Shown here: piece after piece, positions 7,976-15,368 of the stretch
Layout: each line of letters opens with the position of its first letter
Position numbering within the stretch: the stretch's first letter is position 1
Assembly (NCBI RefSeq): GCF_009909195.1
Contig: NZ_JAAAMU010000018.1
Location: forward strand, 1-64,000
DNA length: 64,000 nucleotides
Origin: Paenibacillus sacheonensis
Lineage (GTDB): Bacteria > Bacillota > Bacilli > Paenibacillales > Paenibacillaceae
Reading direction: 5' to 3'
Program-made: the position numbers and the translations under genes
Notes under the pieces: model-generated
Told to the model about the DNA's origin: nothing
The model's input: the letters and a program-made list of their open reading frames with translations, nothing else
Databases searched by the model: none

Positions 7976-8048
7976 AAAGAAGAAAGAAAAAAGAAGAAAG
8001 AGAAGAAAGGAAGAAAGAGAAGAAGAGAAGAAAGAGAAGAAAGAGAAG
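7976..8048 (+). repeat. 73-base uninterrupted purine (GA) tract
   Basis: From 7976 to 8048 every base is A or G, mostly as GAAGAAA and GAGAAG units. Such mirror-like purine runs can adopt triplex structures and vary in length by slippage. Confidence 0.85.
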
Positions 8049-8066
8049 TCATAAGTTTGCAATGAG

Positions 8067-8090
8067 GCTGCCGGAGACGGCAGCTTTTTT
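8067..8090 (+). terminator. rho-independent terminator
   Basis: GCTGCCG (8067-8073) and CGGCAGC (8078-8084) close a GAGA tetraloop, followed by six Ts (8085-8090). Confidence 0.85.
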
Positions 8091-8244
8091 GCATCAAAAT
8101 GTCTTGTTTTTCTCAATACTGCTGCGGAGTTCCTCTTAATCGCAATGAACCGGGGTTCTACCCGACATACAACTCCTAGCAAGGAGTTCGTACCAATACT
8201 GACCATTGAAAAGGGAAGGCTCGCGCCTCCAATGAGAAATGTAT

Positions 8245-8274
8245 TTGACATGACCCATTGTGTTAGTGTACTAT
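8245..8274 (+). promoter_or_regulatory. sigma-A promoter of the GntR/ABC operon
   Basis: TTGACA (8245-8250) and TACTAT (8269-8274) are separated by 18 bases. Around the -10 and start, the half-sites GTGTA and TACAG face each other (AGTGTA at 8265-8270 and ATACAG near 8282-8287). This is a plausible operator for the GntR protein of this operon. Confidence 0.7.
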
Positions 8275-8325
8275 TTCATTAATACAGTTATATGGTATTA
8301 AATTCAAATTTCGGGGGAGATTGAA

Positions 8326-9060
8326 ATGGCCGCATGGGCAGCTTCATTCAAGAAGGATTTTCGATTGACAAGATCGTTTTTTTTCGTCGGTTTGGTCATG
8401 AACCTCATGATTTTATCGTTAACGTTGTTCATTACCCATGGCGATAACCTGTACCCGTTCATCCCGCTGTTAGCGGTTGTGGCGTTACATGTTTTCTATC
8501 TTCCGCTCTTCTTGTTTACCAGCTTGAGGACGGAGGCCGGTCATCTTCACCTCTGGCTCCATAATCCCCAATCGGCCGCCGCCTTGCTCCTTAGCAAGAT
8601 ACTGAACGGGCTGATCATGACGATTATTTCCTTGATCGTTCTATATGCGATGGCGGGTCTATTGCTTATTTCGAGGTTTCATTTAATCGAGCCGCATTGG
8701 ACGGATACTTGGATGGCAGGCTGGTTGATTTTCGTTCATGTGATTTTGATTTCCGTGGGGATTGGCGTCTGGGTGATCCTTTTATGGTCCCTTTACCATG
8801 CGCTTAAATATCGCATCGGGCGTTGGAACTGGTTAGTCATTCTTGCGGCGGTCATCCTGCCAAGCTGGATCGGCAGCTTGTTCGATTCCTCCAGCCTATA
8901 CAAGATGTTGACGCAATGGGGGAGCTTGGAGATGAATTTCCCGACGTTCTCGATCGATCCTATACCCGCCTATGCGGGTGAATATCTGTATCACTTTATA
9001 ATTACCGTCGGGCTGTTTTACTTGAGTGCTTGGATTATGGATAGAAAAGCAGAGGTGTAA
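8326..9060 (+). CDS. ABC-2-like membrane protein of a GntR/ABC module
   Basis: The 244-aa protein has six likely membrane segments, for example FFFVGLVMNLMILSLTLFI at about residues 18-36. It resembles the permease partners in YtrABC-like operons of Bacillus, which respond to cell-envelope stress. ATG at 8326 follows GGGGGA. The GntR regulator and the ATPase follow without gaps, so the three form one transcription unit. AT content is higher than in the sugar operons around it. What the transporter moves is unknown. Confidence 0.7.
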   Translation: MAAWAASFKKDFRLTRSFFFVGLVMNLMILSLTLFITHGDNLYPFIPLLAVVALHVFYLPLFLFTSLRTEAGHLHLWLHNPQSAAALLLSKILNGLIMTIISLIVLYAMAGLLLISRFHLIEPHWTDTWMAGWLIFVHVILISVGIGVWVILLWSLYHALKYRIGRWNWLVILAAVILPSWIGSLFDSSSLYKMLTQWGSLEMNFPTFSIDPIPAYAGEYLYHFIITVGLFYLSAWIMDRKAEV

Positions 9061-9066
9061 AGATGG

Positions 9067-9462
9067 ATGGATGAATTTAATTCTTCAAAACCGATTTATC
9101 TGCAATTGGCAGATCGGATTAACCGACTAATCGTGAGCAAAGAGCTAAAAGCCGGCCAGAAGCTTCAATCTGTCCGCGAAATGGCGTTATCCTACAACGT
9201 CAACCCGAACACCATTCAGCGCACTTACAGCGAATTGGAACGCGAGGGCGTTCTGGAGACCAGGAGAGGCCAGGGCTCATTCGTCACGGAACAAGAGGAG
9301 CGACTGATTCAATTGCGCGGGAAAATGAAAGAAGAGCAGATTGAAACGTTTGTTCAAGTCATGCGGGAAATGGGTTTCAGTTCGGACGAGATCGTCTCGG
9401 GATTGCGGGACCACTTGCTCAAAATGAATAAAGGAGATGAATCCGTTGATCGAATTGACTAA
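9067..9462 (+). CDS. GntR family transcriptional regulator, YtrA subfamily
   Basis: This short 131-aa GntR protein has the winged helix at about residues 8-75 (KPIYLQLADRINRLIVSKEL, then VNPNTIQRTYSELEREGVLETRRGQGSFV). Only a brief C-terminal helix follows, which is the hallmark of the YtrA subfamily without an effector domain. The start ATG at 9067 is chosen because the overlapping ATG at 9063 runs into a stop after three codons. It is encoded between its presumed partner permease and ATPase and probably represses the promoter at 8245-8274. Confidence 0.92.
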   Translation: MDEFNSSKPIYLQLADRINRLIVSKELKAGQKLQSVREMALSYNVNPNTIQRTYSELEREGVLETRRGQGSFVTEQEERLIQLRGKMKEEQIETFVQVMREMGFSSDEIVSGLRDHLLKMNKGDESVDRID

Positions 9463-10138
9463 TGTCTCTAAGACGTATAAGAAACGTTCCGTAATTGCGA
9501 ACATTTCGTTCACGGTGCCCTTAGGTAAAATCATAGGCATCGTGGGCGAGAACGGCAGCGGGAAGTCGACGATACTGAAAATGATCGCAGGACTGCTGCA
9601 ACCGACGACCGGAACGGTAACGGTTAACGGGGAGAACGCGCACAGAAGAATAAGTAAACACGTGTCTTACTTATCCGACCGGGATTCTTTCTATCCCTTC
9701 TTTACGGTAAGAGAGGCAATAGCCTACCAGGCCTCGCAATTTTCCGACTTTAATCTCGCGAAGGCGGAAGAAATCATGGCCTATATGGCACTGGATCCAG
9801 ACAAGAAAATCAGTGCGCTCTCAAAAGGAAATCGAGGCCGATTGAAAATCGTGCTTACGCTAGCCAGAAATGTACCTTACCTTCTAATGGATGAGCCGTT
9901 ATCGGGACTCGATCCGATGGTGCGGCATGCGATCGTGAAAGGAATGATTTCTTATCTAGACTTGGAAACGCAGACCCTGATCATGACCAGCCATGAAATC
10001 TCGGAAATAGAACCGATATTGGATAGCTTCATAGCCATTAAGGACGGGGCACTGGTTAGAAAGACGGAGGTCGAGCACCTGCACGAATCAGAGGGACTCG
10101 GCATAACGGATTGGATGAAAAAGGCGTATCTCGAATGA
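9446..10138 (+). CDS. ABC transporter ATP-binding protein
   Basis: This is a 230-aa nucleotide-binding protein with Walker A GENGSGKST, signature region LSKGNRGRLKIVLTLARNVP and Walker B LLMDEPLSGLDP. It pairs with the membrane protein at 8326. An in-frame ATG at 9437 directly abuts AAGGAG (9431-9436) and leaves no spacer, so TTG at 9446, nine bases after that site, is preferred. Either start lies inside the end of the GntR gene, which indicates coupling. The LSKGN signature in place of LSGGQ is common in this YtrB/BcrA-like group. Confidence 0.9.
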   Translation: MIELTNVSKTYKKRSVIANISFTVPLGKIIGIVGENGSGKSTILKMIAGLLQPTTGTVTVNGENAHRRISKHVSYLSDRDSFYPFFTVREAIAYQASQFSDFNLAKAEEIMAYMALDPDKKISALSKGNRGRLKIVLTLARNVPYLLMDEPLSGLDPMVRHAIVKGMISYLDLETQTLIMTSHEISEIEPILDSFIAIKDGALVRKTEVEHLHESEGLGITDWMKKAYLE

Positions 10139-10163
10139 ATTCAACCCGATCGGAGCCGATTGA

Positions 10164-10565
10164 ATGAATGGGATCTCGCTGTTTCGCCTTTATTTGTTGA
10201 GGGCGCTGTACGTTCTTGTCGCCGTGGGGCTTGGCATCAAGGTATGGCCTGGAATCATCCATCATGAAAAACCTTGGGAACTGATGGAGGGAGTGGTCCA
10301 ATGCATGCTGGCCGCCTTTGCCGTTCTATCCGTCCTTGGGCTCCGGTATCCGCTGCAGATGCTGCCTTTGCTTCTGTGGGAAATGACATGGAAGTCGATT
10401 TGGCTCCTCGTCGTTGCGCTCCCGCTGTGGTCATCCGGCCATATGGACGAATCGACCTGGGCGACGGCATCGGCCTGCCTGCTGATATTGATTTTTCCGT
10501 TTGGAATTCCGTGGCGCTTTGTGTTTGAACACTACCTCAAGAAGCCCGGAGATCGGTTTTACTGA
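10164..10565 (+). CDS. hypothetical 4-TM membrane protein
   Basis: The 133-aa protein has four hydrophobic stretches, for example LYLLRALYVLVAVGLGIKVW (about residues 9-28) and ILIFPFGIPWRFVFEHYL near the end. It starts 25 bases after the ATPase gene and may be co-transcribed with it, but the ribosome site is poor. I recall similar short uncharacterised membrane proteins in Firmicutes but cannot assign a named family. Confidence 0.65.
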   Translation: MNGISLFRLYLLRALYVLVAVGLGIKVWPGIIHHEKPWELMEGVVQCMLAAFAVLSVLGLRYPLQMLPLLLWEMTWKSIWLLVVALPLWSSGHMDESTWATASACLLILIFPFGIPWRFVFEHYLKKPGDRFY

Positions 10566-10660
10566 ATGCGGCCGGAGAGCGCAGCCAGGGGCTGGCTCGG
10601 GATGCAGCAAACGATTCGGTTTGGCTGCCGCATATAATAGCATGCAGAGGAGAGATTCCA

Positions 10661-11365
10661 ATGAATTTTACTAGCAGACAAAGCGCACGCATTGTAGGCG
10701 TACTCTTTATTCTTGCTGCCGTTACTTCGATAATCGGTCTTGCTTTATACCAACCCGCCTTAAGTTCCGATTATTTGACTAACGGTTCGAAACACGCCAA
10801 CCAGACGATACTTGGAGCCGTTATGGAGCTCATTCTGGTCGTTTCGGCGATCGGTACCGCGACTACGATGTTTCCGATTCTAAGAAAGCATAATGAGACG
10901 ATTGCTCTTTGGCATGTATGCTTCCGATTTCTTGAAGCGATTATTATTACGGTCGGCGTCATCAGCATGTTGTCCCTCGTGACCCTAAGCAGGGAGTTCA
11001 TAGCGGCAGGGGCAGTGAATGCCGCATCTTTTCAAGCTTCGGGCACTTCGTTGAAAGCCGTGCATGACTGGACATTTTTGCTTGGCCCCAACTTCATGCT
11101 GGGCATCAATACGGCGATGTACAGTTATATCTTTTATAAATCCAAGCTCATCCCCAGGTTTATACCCATCTTGGGTTTGGTCGGATCCGCACTTATATTT
11201 CTTTGTGCCGTCTTAGTCATGTTCGGCGTCATTGATCAAGTTTCCGTCTGGGGGGCGGTTTTTGCGATACCGGTAGCTGCCAATGAAATGATATTGGCCG
11301 TATGGCTTCTCGTCAAAGGCTTCAATGAATCCGCGCTTGCCCCTACTAACAAGCCCAGCGTGTAG
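10661..11365 (+). CDS. DUF4386 domain-containing membrane protein
   Basis: The 234-aa protein has about six membrane segments. Its N-terminus SRQSARIVGVLFILAAVTSI and the central stretch NFMLGINTAMYSYIFYKSKL fit the DUF4386 family of bacterial membrane proteins with no known role. ATG at 10661 follows GCAGAGGAGAG at good spacing. Its neighbours give no clear functional link. Codon use is more AT-rich than in the sugar clusters. Confidence 0.8.
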   Translation: MNFTSRQSARIVGVLFILAAVTSIIGLALYQPALSSDYLTNGSKHANQTILGAVMELILVVSAIGTATTMFPILRKHNETIALWHVCFRFLEAIIITVGVISMLSLVTLSREFIAAGAVNAASFQASGTSLKAVHDWTFLLGPNFMLGINTAMYSYIFYKSKLIPRFIPILGLVGSALIFLCAVLVMFGVIDQVSVWGAVFAIPVAANEMILAVWLLVKGFNESALAPTNKPSV

Positions 11366-11489
11366 AACGAGGATAGAACAGAACGCGGTGAAGCACGGGT
11401 ACATGTCGCTGCCGTACTCCGCCCGATTCAGGCAGCGCATGCAACATTCGGCAGGCATTCTCGTCTAGCAAGCAAGGGGGCGAGAGACC

Positions 11490-12362
11490 ATGAATACGCG
11501 GAAAATGAAATCCGCAATCCTGGCATCGGCGGCTGCCGTCCTGCTGCTGGCCGGATGCGGCGAGCAAGCTTCGAATACGCGGCCTGTTCAGCCCGGCACG
11601 GGAAACAGCCAAACGAACGAGCCGGCCAAGGAGCCGGCGGGCTCAACTTCGAACGGCGGCGGCGTCGTGCTGCCGAAGATCGAACTGCCCAGGCAGTCCA
11701 ATGCGGCTGCGGACATGATCGGATTATTCGTGTACCAAGGCCGAATCTATACGCAGACCGATACGAAGCTCGCGGCGAAGGATGCCAAAGCGCTGCTCGG
11801 CGAGAAGGTCGGCCGGACGATCGGCAGCATCGACGAATGGAGCAGCCAGGATGCCTATGCGACGGAGCTGGCCTCATCGATCGGCGAGGCGGATATTTAT
11901 GCCGTTAAGGGATACGATCCGGCGTTCAGACTCATGTCGTACGCGGAGCAGGACGGGGAAGTCTGGACGGAGCTGTACGAGTGCTTGAACGGCTTCACGG
12001 TGAACAGCGGCGCGGATCTGTTCGGGCGTCTCCGACTGGAGGGCAACCTGCAATCCGCGCAATGGGAGACCTTCAACAGCTGGAATGAATCGAAGCGGCA
12101 TTTGCAGCCGGTGGCGCAGGGCGACGCGTTCGCGGCGTTTCTGGACGCCTTGAACGAAGCGAAACCGGTCGCGTTCGACATCCTTTACAAGCAAGGGATC
12201 TATGATAACCCGGACCAGAAGTTCATCTCCCTCACGTTGAAGGACGGCAGCGTCACGCGCCTGCGCCTATTCGGGAACGGGTATGCGAAGTACGCGGGCG
12301 CGGCGGTGTTCTTCCGGGTGGAAGATGCCGCCTTCCAAGCCCTGTGGCAGGCAATGGCCTGA
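11490..12362 (+). CDS. hypothetical lipoprotein
   Basis: The 290-aa protein has a lipoprotein signal peptide ending LLLAGC (Cys at residue 23) and a Pro/Asn/Gly/Ser-rich linker to about residue 65. The rest has no family that I recognise. The second half contains regular strand/turn patterns such as DQKFISLTLKDGSVTRLRLFGNGY, which suggest a beta-rich extracellular domain. ATG at 11490 follows AAGGGGG. It is monocistronic and sits before the first isomerase gene. Its function is unknown. Confidence 0.75.
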   Translation: MNTRKMKSAILASAAAVLLLAGCGEQASNTRPVQPGTGNSQTNEPAKEPAGSTSNGGGVVLPKIELPRQSNAAADMIGLFVYQGRIYTQTDTKLAAKDAKALLGEKVGRTIGSIDEWSSQDAYATELASSIGEADIYAVKGYDPAFRLMSYAEQDGEVWTELYECLNGFTVNSGADLFGRLRLEGNLQSAQWETFNSWNESKRHLQPVAQGDAFAAFLDALNEAKPVAFDILYKQGIYDNPDQKFISLTLKDGSVTRLRLFGNGYAKYAGAAVFFRVEDAAFQALWQAMA

Positions 12363-12465
12363 TCTAAACCTGCAACATTCCGCCAAAGGGTAGATTCTTG
12401 CCGCGCCTGCGCTATAATCGGGTTGTTGGCATGATCAAGCATTATCCGAGGAGGAATGAACAGGG

Positions 12466-13338
12466 ATGTTGAACGTCAAGCTAGGAATGCGGATTCCGCC
12501 CAAGATCGGCGCGGAGGGTATGGCGCAAACGGCGCAGCTGGCAGTAAACGCAGGACTTGAGGTGTTGGATCTCCCGCGGCTCACGCCGGAATGGAAAGCG
12601 GCCTGCGAGGCGGCCGGCCTTGGCTTCGGCTCGATCGACGCGAAGCACACGGCGCAGCTGCTTAGCCGCGACGAAGCGCGCCGCGCGGACGCGGTGGAGG
12701 CGACGAAGCGGGAAATGTCCGATATTGCGGCATTGGGAGGCCGCGTGCTGTTCATGTGCCTCGTACCGGAGGATCTCACGCTTCCGCGCAGCGAAGGCTT
12801 CGCGATCTGGAAGGATTCCTTCCCGGAAATCGTCAAGCATGCCGAGCAGCAGGGCATCTACATCGCGATCGAGGGCTGGCCCGGACCGGCGCCGCATTAT
12901 CCGACGCTCGGCTGTACGCCGGAGATGCTTCGGGCGATGTTCGACGCGATTCCGTCGAAGCATTTCGGCTGGAACTACGATCCGTCGCACTTGGTTCGCC
13001 TCGGCATCGATTATATCCGGGCGCTCGGCGAATTCGGCGAACGGATCAACCACTGCCACGGCAAGGACACGGAGATTCTCCATGACGAGCTGTACGAATG
13101 CGGCGTGCTGGAAGCGACCTTCGGCGCGAAATTCGGTTTCTCCGAGGGCTCCTGGCGGTACACGATCCCGGGCCACGGCGAAGTCGACTGGGGCAAGGTT
13201 GCCGTACGTCTCGATCGTCTGGGCTATTCCGGCGCGGTCAGCATCGAGCTGGAGGACCACCGTTTCTGGGGTTCGCTGGAAGCGGAGAAGCAGGGCATCG
13301 AGAAGGCGGCACGGCATTTGGCAGCGTATTTCAAATAA
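12466..13338 (+). CDS. sugar phosphate isomerase/epimerase family protein (AP_endonuc_2 TIM barrel), copy 1
   Basis: The 290-aa protein has the xylose-isomerase-like TIM barrel. Conserved acidic and His metal-site candidates are in YIAIEGWPG, GWNYDPSHLVRLG, INHCHGKDTE and VSIELEDHRFWG. This set matches the sugar phosphate isomerase/epimerase (IolE/IolI-like) group, which usually acts on keto-sugars made by Gfo/Idh dehydrogenases. ATG at 12466 has GAGGAGG nine bases before it. A TATAAT at 12413-12418 may be its promoter. It is about 88% identical to the protein at 32769, with a central block of some 95 identical residues. A terminator follows at 13388. Confidence 0.88.
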   Translation: MLNVKLGMRIPPKIGAEGMAQTAQLAVNAGLEVLDLPRLTPEWKAACEAAGLGFGSIDAKHTAQLLSRDEARRADAVEATKREMSDIAALGGRVLFMCLVPEDLTLPRSEGFAIWKDSFPEIVKHAEQQGIYIAIEGWPGPAPHYPTLGCTPEMLRAMFDAIPSKHFGWNYDPSHLVRLGIDYIRALGEFGERINHCHGKDTEILHDELYECGVLEATFGAKFGFSEGSWRYTIPGHGEVDWGKVAVRLDRLGYSGAVSIELEDHRFWGSLEAEKQGIEKAARHLAAYFK

Positions 13339-13387
13339 ACGGCATTCTAATCCATAAGCGGCATTCCGGTCCGAAACGATACGCATA

Positions 13388-13427
13388 GCCCCAGGCTTGG
13401 GCATAACCGAGCTTGGGGCGTTTATTT
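13388..13427 (+). terminator. terminator after isomerase copy 1
   Basis: GCCCCAGGCT (13388-13397) pairs with AGCTTGGGGC (13410-13419), with one G-U pair, and is followed by TTTATTT. Confidence 0.75.
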
Positions 13428-13550
13428 GCATACGAAGCCTTCGATGGCGATGCGCTATTGCAGCTCTCCTTCCTTGATAATAATTCGGAATATTGAAATA
13501 ATTGGGCCACAACGAGAACGAATAGCGGGAAAACCCGTTCCGAAAGTAAA

Positions 13551-13609
13551 AATAGTACACCAAAACTAAAAATAATATCATTATGCGAGGCCCCCTGCTT
13601 CAGTAAGAT
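13551..13609 (+). promoter_or_regulatory. activator box and promoter of the cluster A sensor operon
   Basis: Box AATAGTACACCAAAACTAAA (13551-13570) is followed by CATTA (13579-13583) in the -35 region and TAAGAT (13604-13609) as a -10. The promoter at 18802-18860 has an 18/20 match to the box and the same two elements at exactly the same distances (constant offset 5251 bases). Poor -35 quality plus an upstream box is typical of AraC-type activation. The likely activator is the response regulator encoded next. Confidence 0.7.
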
Positions 13610-13655
13610 GATAGTAATGGCGAAGAAAGTACATTACCGATGGGAGGCACGGCGC

Positions 13656-15353
13656 ATGCTGAAACTGATGATCGTCGACGATGAGCTTTGGATACGGGAG
13701 GGCTTGAGGCAGACCGTCGATTGGACGGCGCACGGGATCGAGTGGATCGGCGAAGCCGAGGATGGCCGGGCGGCGCTTGCGCTGCTGGAGAAGAACGTGC
13801 CGGACATCGTGATATCGGACATTCGGATGCCATCCATGGACGGCATGGAGCTCTTGGAAGAGGCGAAGCGCCGGGGAATCGATACGAAGGTGATCCTGAT
13901 CAGCGGCTTCAGCGATTTCTTCTATGCGCAGAAGGCCGTGAAGCTGGGCGCATTCGATTATATTCTGAAGCCGATCGAGGAGCAGGCGCTGCTCGACATC
14001 GTCGACCGCTGCGCCGCGGAAATTCGGAAGCAGCGACAGGCGTTCAACCGGATGGAAGCGCTGACGGATCTCGTGCGGGAAAGCGTCCCGCTCGCCAAGC
14101 AAAAGCATCTGGAGCTGTGCCTGTCCCGCCCGACGGCCGCGCATGAGCTGCAGCCGGTCTGGAAGGCGCTCGGCATCGATTTGGACCCTGAGCGGCTCGT
14201 CGTCCTGTCGGCCGTCGTCCATGATTGGGGCGAGCGGGGCTTGAACGAGAGCGGCTGCGCGTTATTGCGCTATGCGCTGGGCAATCTGATGGAGGAGATT
14301 TTTACCGAAGCGGGCCTGCGCGCGTTGGCCTGCCCGCTCAACGAGCATGAGATGGCCGACGCGGCGCTGATGGTCTCCTCCTGCCGGACAAGGCCGGATC
14401 GGCTTGCTCCCGATGCGGGCGGCGAACAGATCTTCGTCGTCGCGGATCGAGCCGTCAAGCGGGCGCTGCAAGTGCTCGGCATTCGAATCAGCATCGGGGT
14501 CAGCGGCCCCGGAGAACGAAACCAACTTTTTTTCGCGTTTAGGGAAGCGCTTACATATAACGCGCATTATTTCATTCACGGCGCTAGCCGCGTGTACGGG
14601 CCGACGGCGGAAGGATACGCGGCGGCCCCACCGCCGTTCGCGGCTTCGGGCGCGAAACAAGCGGCGCCGGATGAAGCCGCTCAAGCCGCGGCCAAATCGG
14701 AGGTGCTCGACACGGCTTGGACCAACCGGATGATACATGCGATGATGCTGTTGGACGAGAAGCGGCTGTCCTCCCTGTTGGACGAACAGACGAAGCTGCT
14801 GCGCGAGTGGGTCAAGCAGAGCTCGGCGCTGGCCGTGCGCACGGAGATGAACCTGTACATCGGCCTGCTGTTGACCAAATGGCAGGAGCTTTGCAAAGGC
14901 AAGGAGCATTTCAAGCCCCTCGCGGTGACGCATCAGATGAAGCTCCAGCTGTACCGCTGCCCGCTGCGGGAGTGGAAGCAGACCGTCATGAACGCCTTTT
15001 TGGTAAAGAATCCGAGCTCGATCGGGCTTGGGCAGAAGCGCAGCATCGATAAAGCGCTGCGATACATCCACGACAACTTCCACCTCGGTATCAGTCTTAA
15101 CAACGTAGCCGAAACCATCTACTTGAATCCCTCGTATTTCAGCAGAATGTTCCATGAAGAGGTCGGAGAGCCGCTGAGCAAGTATCTGATCCGCATTCGC
15201 ATCTCGAAGGCGAAGGAACTGCTCGAACAGACATCCCTCAAAATTTACGAAATCGCCGACCTGGTCGGCTATAAGGATTTTCGGCATTTCGTCAAAACCT
15301 TCAAGGATTGGGAAGGTATGACGCCGGCCCAATACCGCAATTACGGCGCGTAG
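13656..15353 (+). CDS. response regulator, YesN-like, REC plus AraC DNA-binding domain
   Basis: The 565-aa protein begins MLKLMIVDDELWIREGL, with the receiver domain at residues 1-120 and phospho-acceptor Asp55 in IVISDIRMP. A middle linker domain of about 320 residues is followed by a C-terminal AraC-type double helix-turn-helix (about residues 465-565, including LNNVAETIYLNPSYFSRMF and IADLVGYKDFRHFVKTFK). ATG at 13656 is used because GGGAGG lies ten bases before it. The ATG at 13608 upstream has no ribosome site and overlaps the -10. It forms an operon with the kinase (15 bases downstream) and an SBP. It probably activates both promoters carrying the box at 13551 and 18802. Confidence 0.93.
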   Translation: MLKLMIVDDELWIREGLRQTVDWTAHGIEWIGEAEDGRAALALLEKNVPDIVISDIRMPSMDGMELLEEAKRRGIDTKVILISGFSDFFYAQKAVKLGAFDYILKPIEEQALLDIVDRCAAEIRKQRQAFNRMEALTDLVRESVPLAKQKHLELCLSRPTAAHELQPVWKALGIDLDPERLVVLSAVVHDWGERGLNESGCALLRYALGNLMEEIFTEAGLRALACPLNEHEMADAALMVSSCRTRPDRLAPDAGGEQIFVVADRAVKRALQVLGIRISIGVSGPGERNQLFFAFREALTYNAHYFIHGASRVYGPTAEGYAAAPPPFAASGAKQAAPDEAAQAAAKSEVLDTAWTNRMIHAMMLLDEKRLSSLLDEQTKLLREWVKQSSALAVRTEMNLYIGLLLTKWQELCKGKEHFKPLAVTHQMKLQLYRCPLREWKQTVMNAFLVKNPSSIGLGQKRSIDKALRYIHDNFHLGISLNNVAETIYLNPSYFSRMFHEEVGEPLSKYLIRIRISKAKELLEQTSLKIYEIADLVGYKDFRHFVKTFKDWEGMTPAQYRNYGA

Positions 15354-15368
15354 CAGAGAGGGGCGACC

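Larger units (their letters stand above)
7794..8325. other. 532-base non-coding region
   Basis: No supported gene lies here. It holds an all-purine tract (7976-8048), a perfect terminator (8067-8090), a short hairpin ACTCCT-AGCA-AGGAGT near 8171-8186 and the promoter of the GntR operon (8245-8274). The terminator implies some transcript entering from upstream, possibly that of the 53-aa gene. Confidence 0.5.

Noticed and set aside
7858..8139. 93-codon plus-strand frame over the purine tract
   Set aside because: Most of it is Lys/Arg/Glu translation of the GA tract. It runs through a terminator hairpin and has no ribosome site.
14538..14552. cre-like sequence AGGGAAGCGCTTACA in the cluster A regulator gene
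   Set aside because: It matches the core well but lies 880 bases inside a coding region, where chance matches are expected. No transcription start is near.
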